Shown: piece by piece, positions 33,903 through 41,944 of the stretch
Layout of the letters: each line of letters starts with the position of its first letter
Numbering within the stretch: position 1 is the first letter of the stretch
NCBI GenBank assembly: GCA_022777205.1
Contig: JALFGP010000027.1
Coordinates: 30,333-94,332 of the forward strand
Reading direction: 5' to 3'
Origin: Rikenellaceae bacterium
Lineage (GTDB): Bacteria; Bacteroidota; Bacteroidia; Bacteroidales; UBA932
DNA length: 64,000 nt
Position numbers and translations under genes: made by a program
The notes under the pieces: generated by a model
The model's database searches: none
What the model was told of the DNA's origin: nothing
Seen by the model: only the letters and a program-made list of their open reading frames with translations

Positions 33903-36587
33903 ATGAGAAAATTTTTAGTCTGCATAACCTGTCTGTTGTTTCTGATAAGCCAGGTGGCGGATGCGGCTCCGAGACGGCGGAAGAAGGCGGTCAAGAGGAT
34001 GGCTCCGTTGGAACAAGTCGGTTTTCAGATGCCTTCAACGATAACGGATACCGTTAAAGCTGTTCCGGCCAAGGGGCTGTATATGAATGCGCTCGATTTG
34101 CTTCAGGGACAGTCTGCCGGTGTCAATGTCACTAACGACGGAATCAATGGCAGCGCTGTGCTCAACAGTGTGAGGGTGAGAGGATCTTCTTCCATCTTGG
34201 GCGCTAACGACCCTATGGTCATCATTGACGGAGTGATTTCAGACATCACTGCTCTTTCTGCTCTCTATCCGTCCGACATCGAGAGTTTCACGATTTTGAA
34301 AAACACCTCAGAAACAGCTGCTTATGGTTCCGACGGATCTGCGGGAGTGATTCAGGTCAAGACCAGGATGAACTCCGGAGAGGGGTTCCGCATAGCCTAT
34401 GAGGGCCATTTGGCGGTTTCAGCTCCATACGGCGGTCTGCAGATGCTCTCCGCCGATGAATACCGTGCCGTGGCAGCGGACAGAGGCCTGTATATCAACG
34501 ACGGAGGCAGTTCCACGAACTATTACTCCGCTCTCACCCGTCCTTCCTTCGTGCAGAACCATTATGTGGCATTGGGAGGGGGCTCCGGTCCTTTCGGCTA
34601 CAGGGCATCCGTGGGATATGCCCAGGACAACAGTGTGCTCAAGGACAAGGGCAACGATAATATAGTCACAAAACTGGATGTGAATCAGACACTTCTGAAT
34701 GACCGCATAAATCTGGACCTGGGTGTAGTGGGGTCACTTTCAAGAAACTATGGACTGAATGACCCGAAGAAAATATTCTATTCCGCCGCCTGTCAGAATC
34801 CCACCTACGACGCGGAAGCAAATTTCCGTAATCCCAACGCCGTTCTCATAGGTGCGCCTCTCGCGATGATTGCTGCCAAAAACGACAGCCGCAATATGAA
34901 CATCGCCACTCACGCATCATTCAGTTACGATATCCTTGACTGTCTTGCCCTGAATGCTTTCGGCTCCTATTATTTCACATCCTATGAAACTGCATTTACG
35001 GATGGAGGCAGTGCATCCCGCAGCGAATCCAAAAAGGACGACCTTTTGTGCAATGTCTCCCTGCACTACGACAAAACCTGGGGTGACCATAATTTCTCAT
35101 CACACATCAGGACTGAATATCACGTCGAGCGCAACTCCGGATTCCGGACTGGGGTACGCTCACTTGCCAATCCTCTTTTCGGTTACGACAATCTCGGGGC
35201 AGCCTCCTCAATTCCGCTGGGTGGTACCGGCAGCAACTATCTCGAAAAGAAACTGCTCTCCTTCGGAATTGAACTGGATTACAATCTGATGGGACGTTAC
35301 AAATTCGCACTTAATGCCCGCACCGACGGCTCCAGCCTGCTCGGCGATGCCCACAAGTGGGGATTCTTTCCGTCTGCTTCGTTCGTTTGGGATGTCAAGA
35401 AGGAAGACTTTCTCGTTGACAACCAAACCGTTTCATCCCTTAATTTCAAGGTCGGATACGGGCGTTCCGGAAATATCGGAGCCATAAATTCTTATGTGAA
35501 CGGCAATTATGCTCAGCCCCTAGGTGTGGTGCCTGTCTATGGCTATCCCCTCCTCGCTCTCGGAACCACTTACAATCCCAATCCCGACATAGGTTGGGAA
35601 AGAGTATCTTCGGTCAATGCAGGCGCTGAACTGGGGATGTGGAACAGCCGCTTCCTTTTTACCATAGAGTACTACTATTCCAGGACAGACAATATGCTCT
35701 ATTCCTACGACGTGCCCGTGCCTCCCTTCACCTACGACAAGATGCTCGCCAACCTCGGCAAAATGAGCAATATGGGTGTGGACCTGGGCGTTGCCTTTGC
35801 GCCAGTCAAAACCAGTGACATAGACCTTGTCATAAGTGCAAACGTCTCCTGGCAACGCAACCGTCTGGAATCGCTCAGTGGCACCTGGATGGGTATGGAA
35901 CTGGATGCCGACCGGATTTCTCCCATTGCCTCAGTTTCTGGGGCAGGACAGGTCGGGGGTGACAACAATGTGGTTTACCAAATCGTGGGAGAGCCTGTCG
36001 GAGTCTTCTATCTGCCTCATTGTGAAGGACTTGTGCAGAATGAAGACGGGACCTGGCGCTATAATATAGTGGACCTTGACGGCGATTCAAGCGTGGACCT
36101 CGGTGATTACGGAGACCGTCAGGTGGCGGGGCAGGCAATTCCGAAATTCACTCTTGGCTCAAGTATCAGTTTCAGATGGAAAAGTCTCTATCTCATAATG
36201 CAGATCAATGGGGCCTTCGGTCATAAAGTCTTCAACGGAACGGCTTTGGCTTATAGCAATATGACCTCATTTCCATCCTACAACGTGCTCAGAACTGCCC
36301 CCGGGAAAAATATTGCAGACCAGAGAGTTTCCGACTATTGGCTCGAAAAGGGAGACTATGCCAATATTGAGCATCTGACCTTGGGCTACGAATTCCTGCT
36401 TCCCAAGTCGGCTGTCCAATCCCTGCGTATCTCCTTCTGTGTCAAGAATCTGGCTCAAATGACATCCTATTCCGGCCTCACACCTGTGATAAACAGTTAT
36501 GTGGTGAACGGCACTCTTGGAATAGACGACAAGATGTGCTGGCCGCTTTTCCGTACCTACTCTCTGGGATTCAGTATAAGATTTTGA
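33903..36587 (+). CDS. Short SusC/RagA-family TonB-dependent outer-membrane receptor
   Basis: An 894-residue importer. After the signal peptide (MRKFLVCITCLLFLISQVADA) comes a very basic stretch (RRRKKAVKR), then the plug domain: ALDLLQGQSAGVNVTNDGIN, VRVRGSSSILGANDPMVIID, and the SusC signature SDIESFTILKNTSETAAYGS. The barrel follows (ARTDGSSLLGDAHKWGFFPS) and ends in GFSIRF with the terminal aromatic residue required for outer-membrane insertion. Canonical SusC proteins of roughly 1000 residues or more begin with a carboxypeptidase-regulatory-like domain and a TonB box before the plug; that domain is absent. It pairs with the SusD gene 2 bases downstream. Confidence 0.92.
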   Translation: MRKFLVCITCLLFLISQVADAAPRRRKKAVKRMAPLEQVGFQMPSTITDTVKAVPAKGLYMNALDLLQGQSAGVNVTNDGINGSAVLNSVRVRGSSSILGANDPMVIIDGVISDITALSALYPSDIESFTILKNTSETAAYGSDGSAGVIQVKTRMNSGEGFRIAYEGHLAVSAPYGGLQMLSADEYRAVAADRGLYINDGGSSTNYYSALTRPSFVQNHYVALGGGSGPFGYRASVGYAQDNSVLKDKGNDNIVTKLDVNQTLLNDRINLDLGVVGSLSRNYGLNDPKKIFYSAACQNPTYDAEANFRNPNAVLIGAPLAMIAAKNDSRNMNIATHASFSYDILDCLALNAFGSYYFTSYETAFTDGGSASRSESKKDDLLCNVSLHYDKTWGDHNFSSHIRTEYHVERNSGFRTGVRSLANPLFGYDNLGAASSIPLGGTGSNYLEKKLLSFGIELDYNLMGRYKFALNARTDGSSLLGDAHKWGFFPSASFVWDVKKEDFLVDNQTVSSLNFKVGYGRSGNIGAINSYVNGNYAQPLGVVPVYGYPLLALGTTYNPNPDIGWERVSSVNAGAELGMWNSRFLFTIEYYYSRTDNMLYSYDVPVPPFTYDKMLANLGKMSNMGVDLGVAFAPVKTSDIDLVISANVSWQRNRLESLSGTWMGMELDADRISPIASVSGAGQVGGDNNVVYQIVGEPVGVFYLPHCEGLVQNEDGTWRYNIVDLDGDSSVDLGDYGDRQVAGQAIPKFTLGSSISFRWKSLYLIMQINGAFGHKVFNGTALAYSNMTSFPSYNVLRTAPGKNIADQRVSDYWLEKGDYANIEHLTLGYEFLLPKSAVQSLRISFCVKNLAQMTSYSGLTPVINSYVVNGTLGIDDKMCWPLFRTYSLGFSIRF

Positions 36588-36589
36588 CA

Positions 36590-38191
36590 ATGAAGAAGTT
36601 AATCATATTGTCCGCGTTGCTTCCGTGCTTTGTTTCCTGTCTCTACGTGAAGGTGGGGGACAGTTTGCCGCACGATGAGATTTACTCCACTCCGGCAGAT
36701 GTTTACAGGAATGCAGTCGCAGCCCTCTACAACAATTTGGGCAGCAATCAGGAATCCATAGGCCTGCAGGGCACCTGTCGTGGAATCTACGACTACAACA
36801 CCCTCACAACTGATGAGGTCATTGTACCGATCCGGGGAGGGGACTGGTATGACGGAGGTTATTGGGAGAACCTATATTTTCACACCTGGGAATCCTCTGA
36901 CCGTTGCCTCTATACCGTATGGACCTATCTTTTCAGCAATATCAGCAGGTGCAACGCATCTCTGGATGTGCTGGCGCGATCTTCGGAACTTTGCGGTGCA
37001 GAAACAACCAATGCCTGGATTGCAGAAGTGAGGGCGCTGAGGGCCATTTTCTTTTGGTATGCTATGGATTTGTTCGGAAACATTCCGATAGTGGATGAAC
37101 ACAATAAATGGCAGGAGCTACAATCTCCCCGAAGTCAGACATTCCGGTTTATTTTCAACGAGTTGCAATACTCTCTGGAGTATCTCCCCATAGCCCGGAG
37201 CAACGAAGAGGGTCTTCACTACGGCAAGGTCACTGCGCCCGTGGTGTGGTTCGTGCTGGCAAAACTGGCTCTGAATGCCGAAATTTACTCCGATGACGAC
37301 TGCACGGACGGAATCGGGCAGGACGGTTCCGCAATAATGTTCGAGGTGGAAGGAAGCAAGCTGAATGCTTGGGAGACCTGTATCTTTTATTGCGACAGGC
37401 TGGCGGACATATATGGCTTGGAATCAATGATCTCGAGCAATTTCAGCACCGGGAATGAGAAGTCGCTTGAGAATATCTTCACCATCCCGGCTGACAGGGA
37501 GGCATACAAGGTGGAATACCATTACCAGTTCCGCTCCATCCACTACAGCCACGGTGCCGCCTATGGCTTTGAAGCTGAAAACGGCCCCTCAGCCACGCGT
37601 GAGGCAATGCAAGTTTTCGGATATGGCACCCCGTCTCCCGATCCGAGGCTATGGGCAACATTCAGTTTCGATGAAGTGAAGGTGGGAGGTGAACCGGTTT
37701 TGACGGAAGATGGAAGTCCTCTGGTCTATTACCCTATGGAAGTGGCTCCGAATCTGACAGGCAGCCCTTTCAGGACTACAGCAGGAGCCCGTTTCAACAA
37801 ATATGAAACCGACATTCACGCCTACGAAAACGGCAAACTCCAGGACAATGACATAGTCCTGTTCAGATTTGCGGATGCACTTCTGATGAAGGCAGAGGCA
37901 CTTGTGCGCAATGGTCAGGACGGTACGCCGTCTATGGCATGTTTGCGTGAAAGGGCCGGAGCATCCCCAAGGGAGTGTAATCTGGACACACTTCTGGAAG
38001 AGCGTATGCTGGAACTGGCTTTGGAAGGCTGGCGGCGTCAGGACCTCATACGTTTCGGGAAATACCATCAGGAATACGATATGAGACCGCAACTGCCTTC
38101 CGAGACAGATGCCCACACAATCTTATTCCCCATTCCGCGCAAATGCATAGAACTCAACGGAAAATTGAAGCAGAACAAAGGCTACGAATGA
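36590..38191 (+). CDS. SusD/RagB-family glycan-binding lipoprotein
   Basis: A 533-residue lipoprotein starting at the ATG at 36590 (MKKLIILSALLPCFVSC, lipobox Cys 17), 2 bases after the SusC stop. It has the SusD features TPADVYRNAVAALYNNLGSN, WIAEVRALRAIFFWYAMDLF, DIVLFRFADALLMKAEALVR and LLEERMLELALEGWRRQDLIRF, and ends with HTILFPIPRKCIELNGKLKQNKGY, the conserved closing motif. It forms the surface lid over the short SusC. The ligand is probably an alpha-galactoside-bearing glycan if the upstream GH36 is part of the same system, which is inferred from position only. Confidence 0.93.
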   Translation: MKKLIILSALLPCFVSCLYVKVGDSLPHDEIYSTPADVYRNAVAALYNNLGSNQESIGLQGTCRGIYDYNTLTTDEVIVPIRGGDWYDGGYWENLYFHTWESSDRCLYTVWTYLFSNISRCNASLDVLARSSELCGAETTNAWIAEVRALRAIFFWYAMDLFGNIPIVDEHNKWQELQSPRSQTFRFIFNELQYSLEYLPIARSNEEGLHYGKVTAPVVWFVLAKLALNAEIYSDDDCTDGIGQDGSAIMFEVEGSKLNAWETCIFYCDRLADIYGLESMISSNFSTGNEKSLENIFTIPADREAYKVEYHYQFRSIHYSHGAAYGFEAENGPSATREAMQVFGYGTPSPDPRLWATFSFDEVKVGGEPVLTEDGSPLVYYPMEVAPNLTGSPFRTTAGARFNKYETDIHAYENGKLQDNDIVLFRFADALLMKAEALVRNGQDGTPSMACLRERAGASPRECNLDTLLEERMLELALEGWRRQDLIRFGKYHQEYDMRPQLPSETDAHTILFPIPRKCIELNGKLKQNKGYE

Positions 38192-38212
38192 TCAGCGGCT
38201 TGCGCTCGGCGG

Positions 38213-39502
38213 CTATATGAAATTGAAAATGAAGACCACAATCAGAGTTGCAGGCGCAAGATAGCGGATTGCGAAATACACCAGATTGTAAATGGCTGTG
38301 TTGCAGCTGCCTTTGTTGGTGAGTTCATCCCTAACTGCGGTTTTGTCCATTTTCCAGCCTACAAAAAGCACTGCAATCAGGGCTCCGAAAATAAGCAGTA
38401 TGTTGGAGCAGAGATTATCCACAAACCCGAAAATCTCCTGGGAGAATGCGCTTCCGACCCCAATCAGCCATATCACTGAAAACATTATGATGCAGGCTTT
38501 CCTGCGGGGGATTCTCTTTTCTTCCACCAGCCAGGCAATGCCGGGTTCCACAAGGGAAATGGTCGAGGTGAGGGCGGCGACAACAACGGTCAGAAAGAAG
38601 AGTACGCTGATTGCCCTGCCCAGGAAAGGTGAAGCCTGGCCCATCTGCACAAATATTTCAGGGAGGGTTACGAAAAGCAGCCCGGGACCGGATTCAGGGT
38701 CGATGCCCTTGGCAAAGACTGCCGGCATTATGGCGAAGCCTGCGATTATTGCGAAGACAATAGAGGAAATGGCTGTCCAGATGCCTGAGGTCATCATATT
38801 TTCCTTTTTGCTGACATAGGAGGAATAGGTTAGAATGATGCCCGAACCTAAGGACATAGAATAGAAGGACTGGCCTATGGCTGCAACTATGGTCCGGCCT
38901 GTGATTTTGGAGAAATCGGGATGAATCAGATATTCAACACCTTTCATCGCTCCGGGCAGCCTGAGGGCATATATCATTATTATGATTATGAAGAGGAACA
39001 GCGCCGGGATGGAGTATTTGCTGAATTTTTCTATCCCGTTCTTCACCCCGCAGGCCACCACCAGGCAAGTGATACCGAGCATCACCGTGCCGAATGCCAG
39101 GGCTTTGTAGCCGGAGGGCAGGAATTCGCCGTAATTCAAATTGAAAGAGCGGAGAAAATATTCCACTGACCATCCGCCCACTATGCTATAATATGAAAGC
39201 AGCACGGTGGGGGTTAAAACTGAAAGTACACCTAAAATGTTCCAAAAAGACTTGGGAGCGAGTTTTTTCATGGACCCCACTGCGTTGAGCTGCGCGTGAC
39301 GGCCGATTACAGCTTCTGCAAGGAAGATGGGCAGGGATAGTAACAGTGTGCAAATCAGATAGATAAATATGAAGGCAGCGCCTCCGTTTTCCCCCGCCAT
39401 ATACGGGAATCTCCATAGGTTTCCAAGTCCGATGGCAGAGCCTGCATAAGCCATTATTACTGCGAAACTGCTGCCGAAACTGTCTCTTTTTGCTGCTGAC
39501 AT
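38213..39502 (-). CDS. Sodium-dependent transporter of the neurotransmitter:sodium symporter (NSS/SNF) family
   Basis: A 429-residue inner-membrane symporter. The N-terminus SFAVIMAYAGSAIGLGNLWR, followed by FPYMAGENGGAAF, is the TM1 signature of LeuT-type carriers, including the unwound Na+/substrate site. SFYSMSLGSGIILTYSSYVS is the TM6 region and LTSTISLVEPGIAWLVEEKR the TM8 region. Length and membrane pattern (about 11 helices) fit bacterial 11-TM members. It probably imports an amino acid with sodium; the substrate cannot be told. A -7 box TACCTTTG lies upstream on its strand. Confidence 0.93.
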   Translation of the reverse strand: MSAAKRDSFGSSFAVIMAYAGSAIGLGNLWRFPYMAGENGGAAFIFIYLICTLLLSLPIFLAEAVIGRHAQLNAVGSMKKLAPKSFWNILGVLSVLTPTVLLSYYSIVGGWSVEYFLRSFNLNYGEFLPSGYKALAFGTVMLGITCLVVACGVKNGIEKFSKYSIPALFLFIIIIMIYALRLPGAMKGVEYLIHPDFSKITGRTIVAAIGQSFYSMSLGSGIILTYSSYVSKKENMMTSGIWTAISSIVFAIIAGFAIMPAVFAKGIDPESGPGLLFVTLPEIFVQMGQASPFLGRAISVLFFLTVVVAALTSTISLVEPGIAWLVEEKRIPRRKACIIMFSVIWLIGVGSAFSQEIFGFVDNLCSNILLIFGALIAVLFVGWKMDKTAVRDELTNKGSCNTAIYNLVYFAIRYLAPATLIVVFIFNFI

Positions 39503-39529
39503 AACAATTTGTAAGTAGATTTAGGTGCG

Positions 39530-39537
39530 CAAAGGTA
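39530..39537 (-). promoter_or_regulatory. -7 promoter box for the NSS transporter gene
   Basis: TACCTTTG on the minus strand, 27 bases before the ATG at 39502; no convincing TTTG at the -33 spacing. Confidence 0.45.
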
Positions 39538-39558
39538 ATATAATTCTGGAAAATTCAT

Positions 39559-39566
39559 TATCTTTG
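39559..39566 (+). promoter_or_regulatory. -7 promoter box for tRNA-Arg
   Basis: TATCTTTG followed by CAGTCC. The identical 14-mer TATCTTTGCAGTCC precedes tRNA-Thr at 58537, so this is probably a shared stable-RNA promoter form. Confidence 0.6.
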
Positions 39567-39603
39567 CAGTCCTTTTTTGATATTGTCAGTCAGAAAGGGC
39601 TAT

Positions 39604-39675
39604 GCCTCCGTAGTTTAATGGATAGAATTTCAGATTCCGGTTCTGACGGTTGCGGTTCGATTCCGCACGGGGGTA
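39604..39675 (+). tRNA. tRNA-Arg(CCG)
   Basis: A 72-base cloverleaf folds by eye: acceptor GCCTCCG/CGGGGGT (with G-U pairs), D arm GTTT/GAAT, anticodon stem TCAGA/TCTGA around TTCCGGT (anticodon CCG), a 4-base variable loop, T arm TGCGG-TTCGATT-CCGCA, and discriminator A. CCA is not encoded. It reads CGG arginine codons. Confidence 0.93.
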
Positions 39676-39698
39676 CAAATTTGGTACAAATTTGTACC
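39672..39698. repeat. Tandem 11-bp repeat and 16-bp palindrome starting inside the tRNA-Arg 3' end
   Basis: GGTACAAATTT occurs twice back to back (39672-39682, 39683-39693); the first copy begins within the last bases of the tRNA. The second copy opens the perfect palindrome GGTACAAATTTGTACC (39683-39698). Duplicated tRNA 3' ends are typical of integrase attachment sites, but no integrase gene is present in the window. Confidence 0.55.
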
Positions 39699-39716
39699 CA
39701 ATTTATCCAACCCCCA

Positions 39717-39793
39717 GTCACTTCGTGACAGCCCCTGAGGGGCGCGGGGAAAGGATTCCCCGAAACCCCTTCGGTCGCTACGCTCCTGGTAGC
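39717..39793. repeat. Run of four short perfect hairpins downstream of tRNA-Arg
   Basis: Four consecutive small stem-loops: GTCAC/GTGAC (39717-39729), GCCCC/GGGGC (39731-39743), CGGGGAA/TTCCCCG (39745-39762) and GCTAC/GTAGC (39777-39793). The stretch is GC-rich against AT-rich flanks. One of them may terminate the tRNA transcript; the cluster may also be a remnant of a mobile element. Confidence 0.5.
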
Positions 39794-39812
39794 TAAAAAA
39801 TCAAGAAAAAAC

Positions 39813-39843
39813 TTTGCAATTGGAAATATCTTTTATACTTTTG
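39813..39843 (+). promoter_or_regulatory. Consensus promoter of the ilv-leu operon
   Basis: TTTG (39813-39816), a 19-base spacer, then TACTTTTG (39836-39843): an exact TTTG-N19-TAnnTTTG Bacteroidota promoter. Transcription would start near 39850, about 47 bases before the leader-peptide ATG. Confidence 0.8.
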
Positions 39844-39896
39844 CAATCGCATTTGCAGCGGAGCACATTCCGCAAAAACTAAAAAAATAGAGAATT

Positions 39897-39965
39897 ATGT
39901 TAGTAGTCGTGAACGTCATTAGCTTGCTAGTCCTTGTCATTAAGATAGTTGGACCGGGAAAGTGA
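39897..39965 (+). CDS. ilv-leu operon leader peptide, 22 aa
   Basis: ATG at 39897, TGA at 39963-39965. The product begins MLVVVNVISLLVLVIKIVGP; 14 of its 22 residues are Leu, Val or Ile, the three end products of the operon behind it. This is the expected signature of a ribosome-mediated attenuation leader: shortage of charged Leu, Val or Ile tRNA stalls the ribosome within it. The last codons (CCGGGAA at 39954-39960) can base-pair with TTCCCGG (40001-40007) in the following hairpin. It lies between the consensus promoter and ilvD and is too short for the ORF track. Confidence 0.85.
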   Translation: MLVVVNVISLLVLVIKIVGPGK

Positions 39966-40026
39966 TGGCATCACGTGTGATAAAGCATACTGGAGCGCTC
40001 TTCCCGGAAAATCGGAAAGAGCGCTT
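39954..40026 (+). promoter_or_regulatory. Transcription attenuator of the ilv-leu operon
   Basis: Two mutually exclusive pairings are visible. The terminator-like hairpin AGCGCTCTT (39994-40002) / AAGAGCGCT (40017-40025), with an inner CCG/CGG, is followed by the T-rich TTCGATATTATT. The alternative pairs CCGGGAA (39954-39960), at the end of the leader ORF, with TTCCCGG (40001-40007), the inner 5' side of that hairpin. A small hairpin GTGAT/ATCAC (39962-39974) spans the leader stop codon. A ribosome finishing the leader covers the first segment and lets the terminator form; stalling upstream frees it. Confidence 0.72.
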
Positions 40027-40059
40027 CGATATTATTAGAAGTAACAATTTGAAAGGACT

Positions 40060-41892
40060 ATGAAACACGAACTCAGAAGTGCAGTGACCCAAAACGGCAG
40101 ACGAATGGCCGGAGCCAGAGCCCTGTGGATGGCAGCAGGAATGAAGAAGGAACAGATGGGACGACCGGTAATTGCCGTAGTGAATTCTTTCACCCAGTTT
40201 GTTCCGGGTCACACTCATCTTCACGAAATTGGCCAGATAGTCAAGGCGGAAATTGAAGCCCAGGGATGTTTTGCAGCTGAGTTCAATACCATCGCAGTTG
40301 ACGATGGAATCGCAATGGGCCACGACGGAATGCTCTATTCCCTGCCTTCCAGAGACATCATAGCCGATTCGGTGGAATATATGGTCAATGCCCACAAGGC
40401 AGACGCGATGATTTGCATAAGCAATTGTGACAAAATCACTCCGGGAATGTTGATTGCTGCAATGAGGCTCAATATCCCTGCGGTTTTCGTGTCGGGAGGC
40501 CCTATGGAGGCAGGAGTTATGGGCTCGCAGAGACTCGACCTGATTGATGCAATGGTGAAGTCCGCAGACCCTTCCGTAAGCGACGAAGATGTTGCTGAAA
40601 TTGAAAATTCCGCATGCCCGGGTTGCGGCTGCTGTTCCGGAATGTTCACGGCCAATTCAATGAACTGTCTCACGGAAGCCATAGGCCTTTCACTCCCTGG
40701 TAACGGCACTGTTGTCGCCACCCATAGCCGGAGAATAGAACTCTTCCGCAAGGCCGCCCGTCTGGTAGTCAGCAACGCATACAAATACTACAGGGATGGG
40801 GATGAGTCCGTGCTGCCACGTTCGATAGCCACCCGCGGAGCTTTCCTCAATGCAATGGCCCTGGACATAGCTATGGGCGGTTCTACCAATACCGTGCTTC
40901 ATCTCCTTGCAGTTGCAAATGAGGCCGGAGCGGACTTCAAGATGTCGGATATAGATGCACTTTCCCGCAGGGTGCCTTGCCTGTGCAAGGTGGCCCCCAA
41001 CACCAACAAATATCACGTTCAGGATGTGAACAGGGCAGGCGGGATTGTCACCATTATGAACGAACTTGCAAAAGGCGGTCTCGTGGACACTTCCCTCAAG
41101 AGAGTGGACGGAATGACACTGGCGGAGGAGATTGACGCATATTGTATTGATAGTCCTAATGTTACGGAGGAGGCTAAGGGAATTTACGCAAGTGCCCCGG
41201 CCAACCGTTTCAGCACCCGGATGGGCTCGCAGGACAATGATTATGAAACTTTCGATACGGACCGCAGCAATGGTTGCATCAGAGACCTTGCCCACGCCTA
41301 CACCACAGACGGAGGCCTCGGAGTGCTTTTCGGCAACATAGCAAAGGACGGCTGCGTAATCAAGACCGCCGGAGTGGACAAGTCCATCTGGAAATTCTCC
41401 GGCCCTGCTAAAGTCTTTGATTCTCAGGAGGCTGCCTGTGAAGGGATTTTGGGCGGAAAAGTCAAGGCAGGGGATGTCGTGGTCATTAGTTACGAAGGTC
41501 CTAAGGGAGGCCCTGGAATGCAGGAAATGCTTTATCCGACCTCCTATATCAAGTCAATGCATCTGGGAAAGGAATGTGCCCTGATAACTGACGGCCGTTT
41601 CAGCGGGGGTACCTCAGGACTCAGCATAGGACATATTTCCCCGGAAGCGGCAGCGGGTGGCAACATAGCCCTGGTACGCGATGGGGACATCATAGAGATA
41701 GACATACCTGAAAGGAAAATCAATGTCCGGCTCAGCGATGAGGAGCTTCAACTCAGGCGTGAGGAGGAACTTTCGCGCGGAAAAATGGCATTCACACCTT
41801 GGGCGCGCAAAAGGGAGGTCTCAAAGAGTCTCAAAGCCTATGCTGCAATGGTCAGCTCTGCGGACAAGGGTGCAGTCAGGATTATCGAATAA
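40060..41892 (+). CDS. ilvD: Dihydroxy-acid dehydratase
   Basis: A 610-residue Fe-S enzyme that dehydrates 2,3-dihydroxy-3-methylbutanoate (and the methylpentanoate analogue) to the 2-keto acid precursors of valine and isoleucine. Motifs: [12 protein letters not shown] with the cluster cysteine, [20 protein letters not shown], and [20 protein letters not shown] near the C-terminus. Length is as expected for IlvD. It is the first structural gene behind the attenuator, 94 bases after the leader stop. Confidence 0.97.
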   Translation: MKHELRSAVTQNGRRMAGARALWMAAGMKKEQMGRPVIAVVNSFTQFVPGHTHLHEIGQIVKAEIEAQGCFAAEFNTIAVDDGIAMGHDGMLYSLPSRDIIADSVEYMVNAHKADAMICISNCDKITPGMLIAAMRLNIPAVFVSGGPMEAGVMGSQRLDLIDAMVKSADPSVSDEDVAEIENSACPGCGCCSGMFTANSMNCLTEAIGLSLPGNGTVVATHSRRIELFRKAARLVVSNAYKYYRDGDESVLPRSIATRGAFLNAMALDIAMGGSTNTVLHLLAVANEAGADFKMSDIDALSRRVPCLCKVAPNTNKYHVQDVNRAGGIVTIMNELAKGGLVDTSLKRVDGMTLAEEIDAYCIDSPNVTEEAKGIYASAPANRFSTRMGSQDNDYETFDTDRSNGCIRDLAHAYTTDGGLGVLFGNIAKDGCVIKTAGVDKSIWKFSGPAKVFDSQEAACEGILGGKVKAGDVVVISYEGPKGGPGMQEMLYPTSYIKSMHLGKECALITDGRFSGGTSGLSIGHISPEAAAGGNIALVRDGDIIEIDIPERKINVRLSDEELQLRREEELSRGKMAFTPWARKREVSKSLKAYAAMVSSADKGAVRIIE

Positions 41893-41944
41893 CAATCTGA
41901 ATACCCGATATTACTGTAAACACGGAGGAACAAAACTGAAAGAT

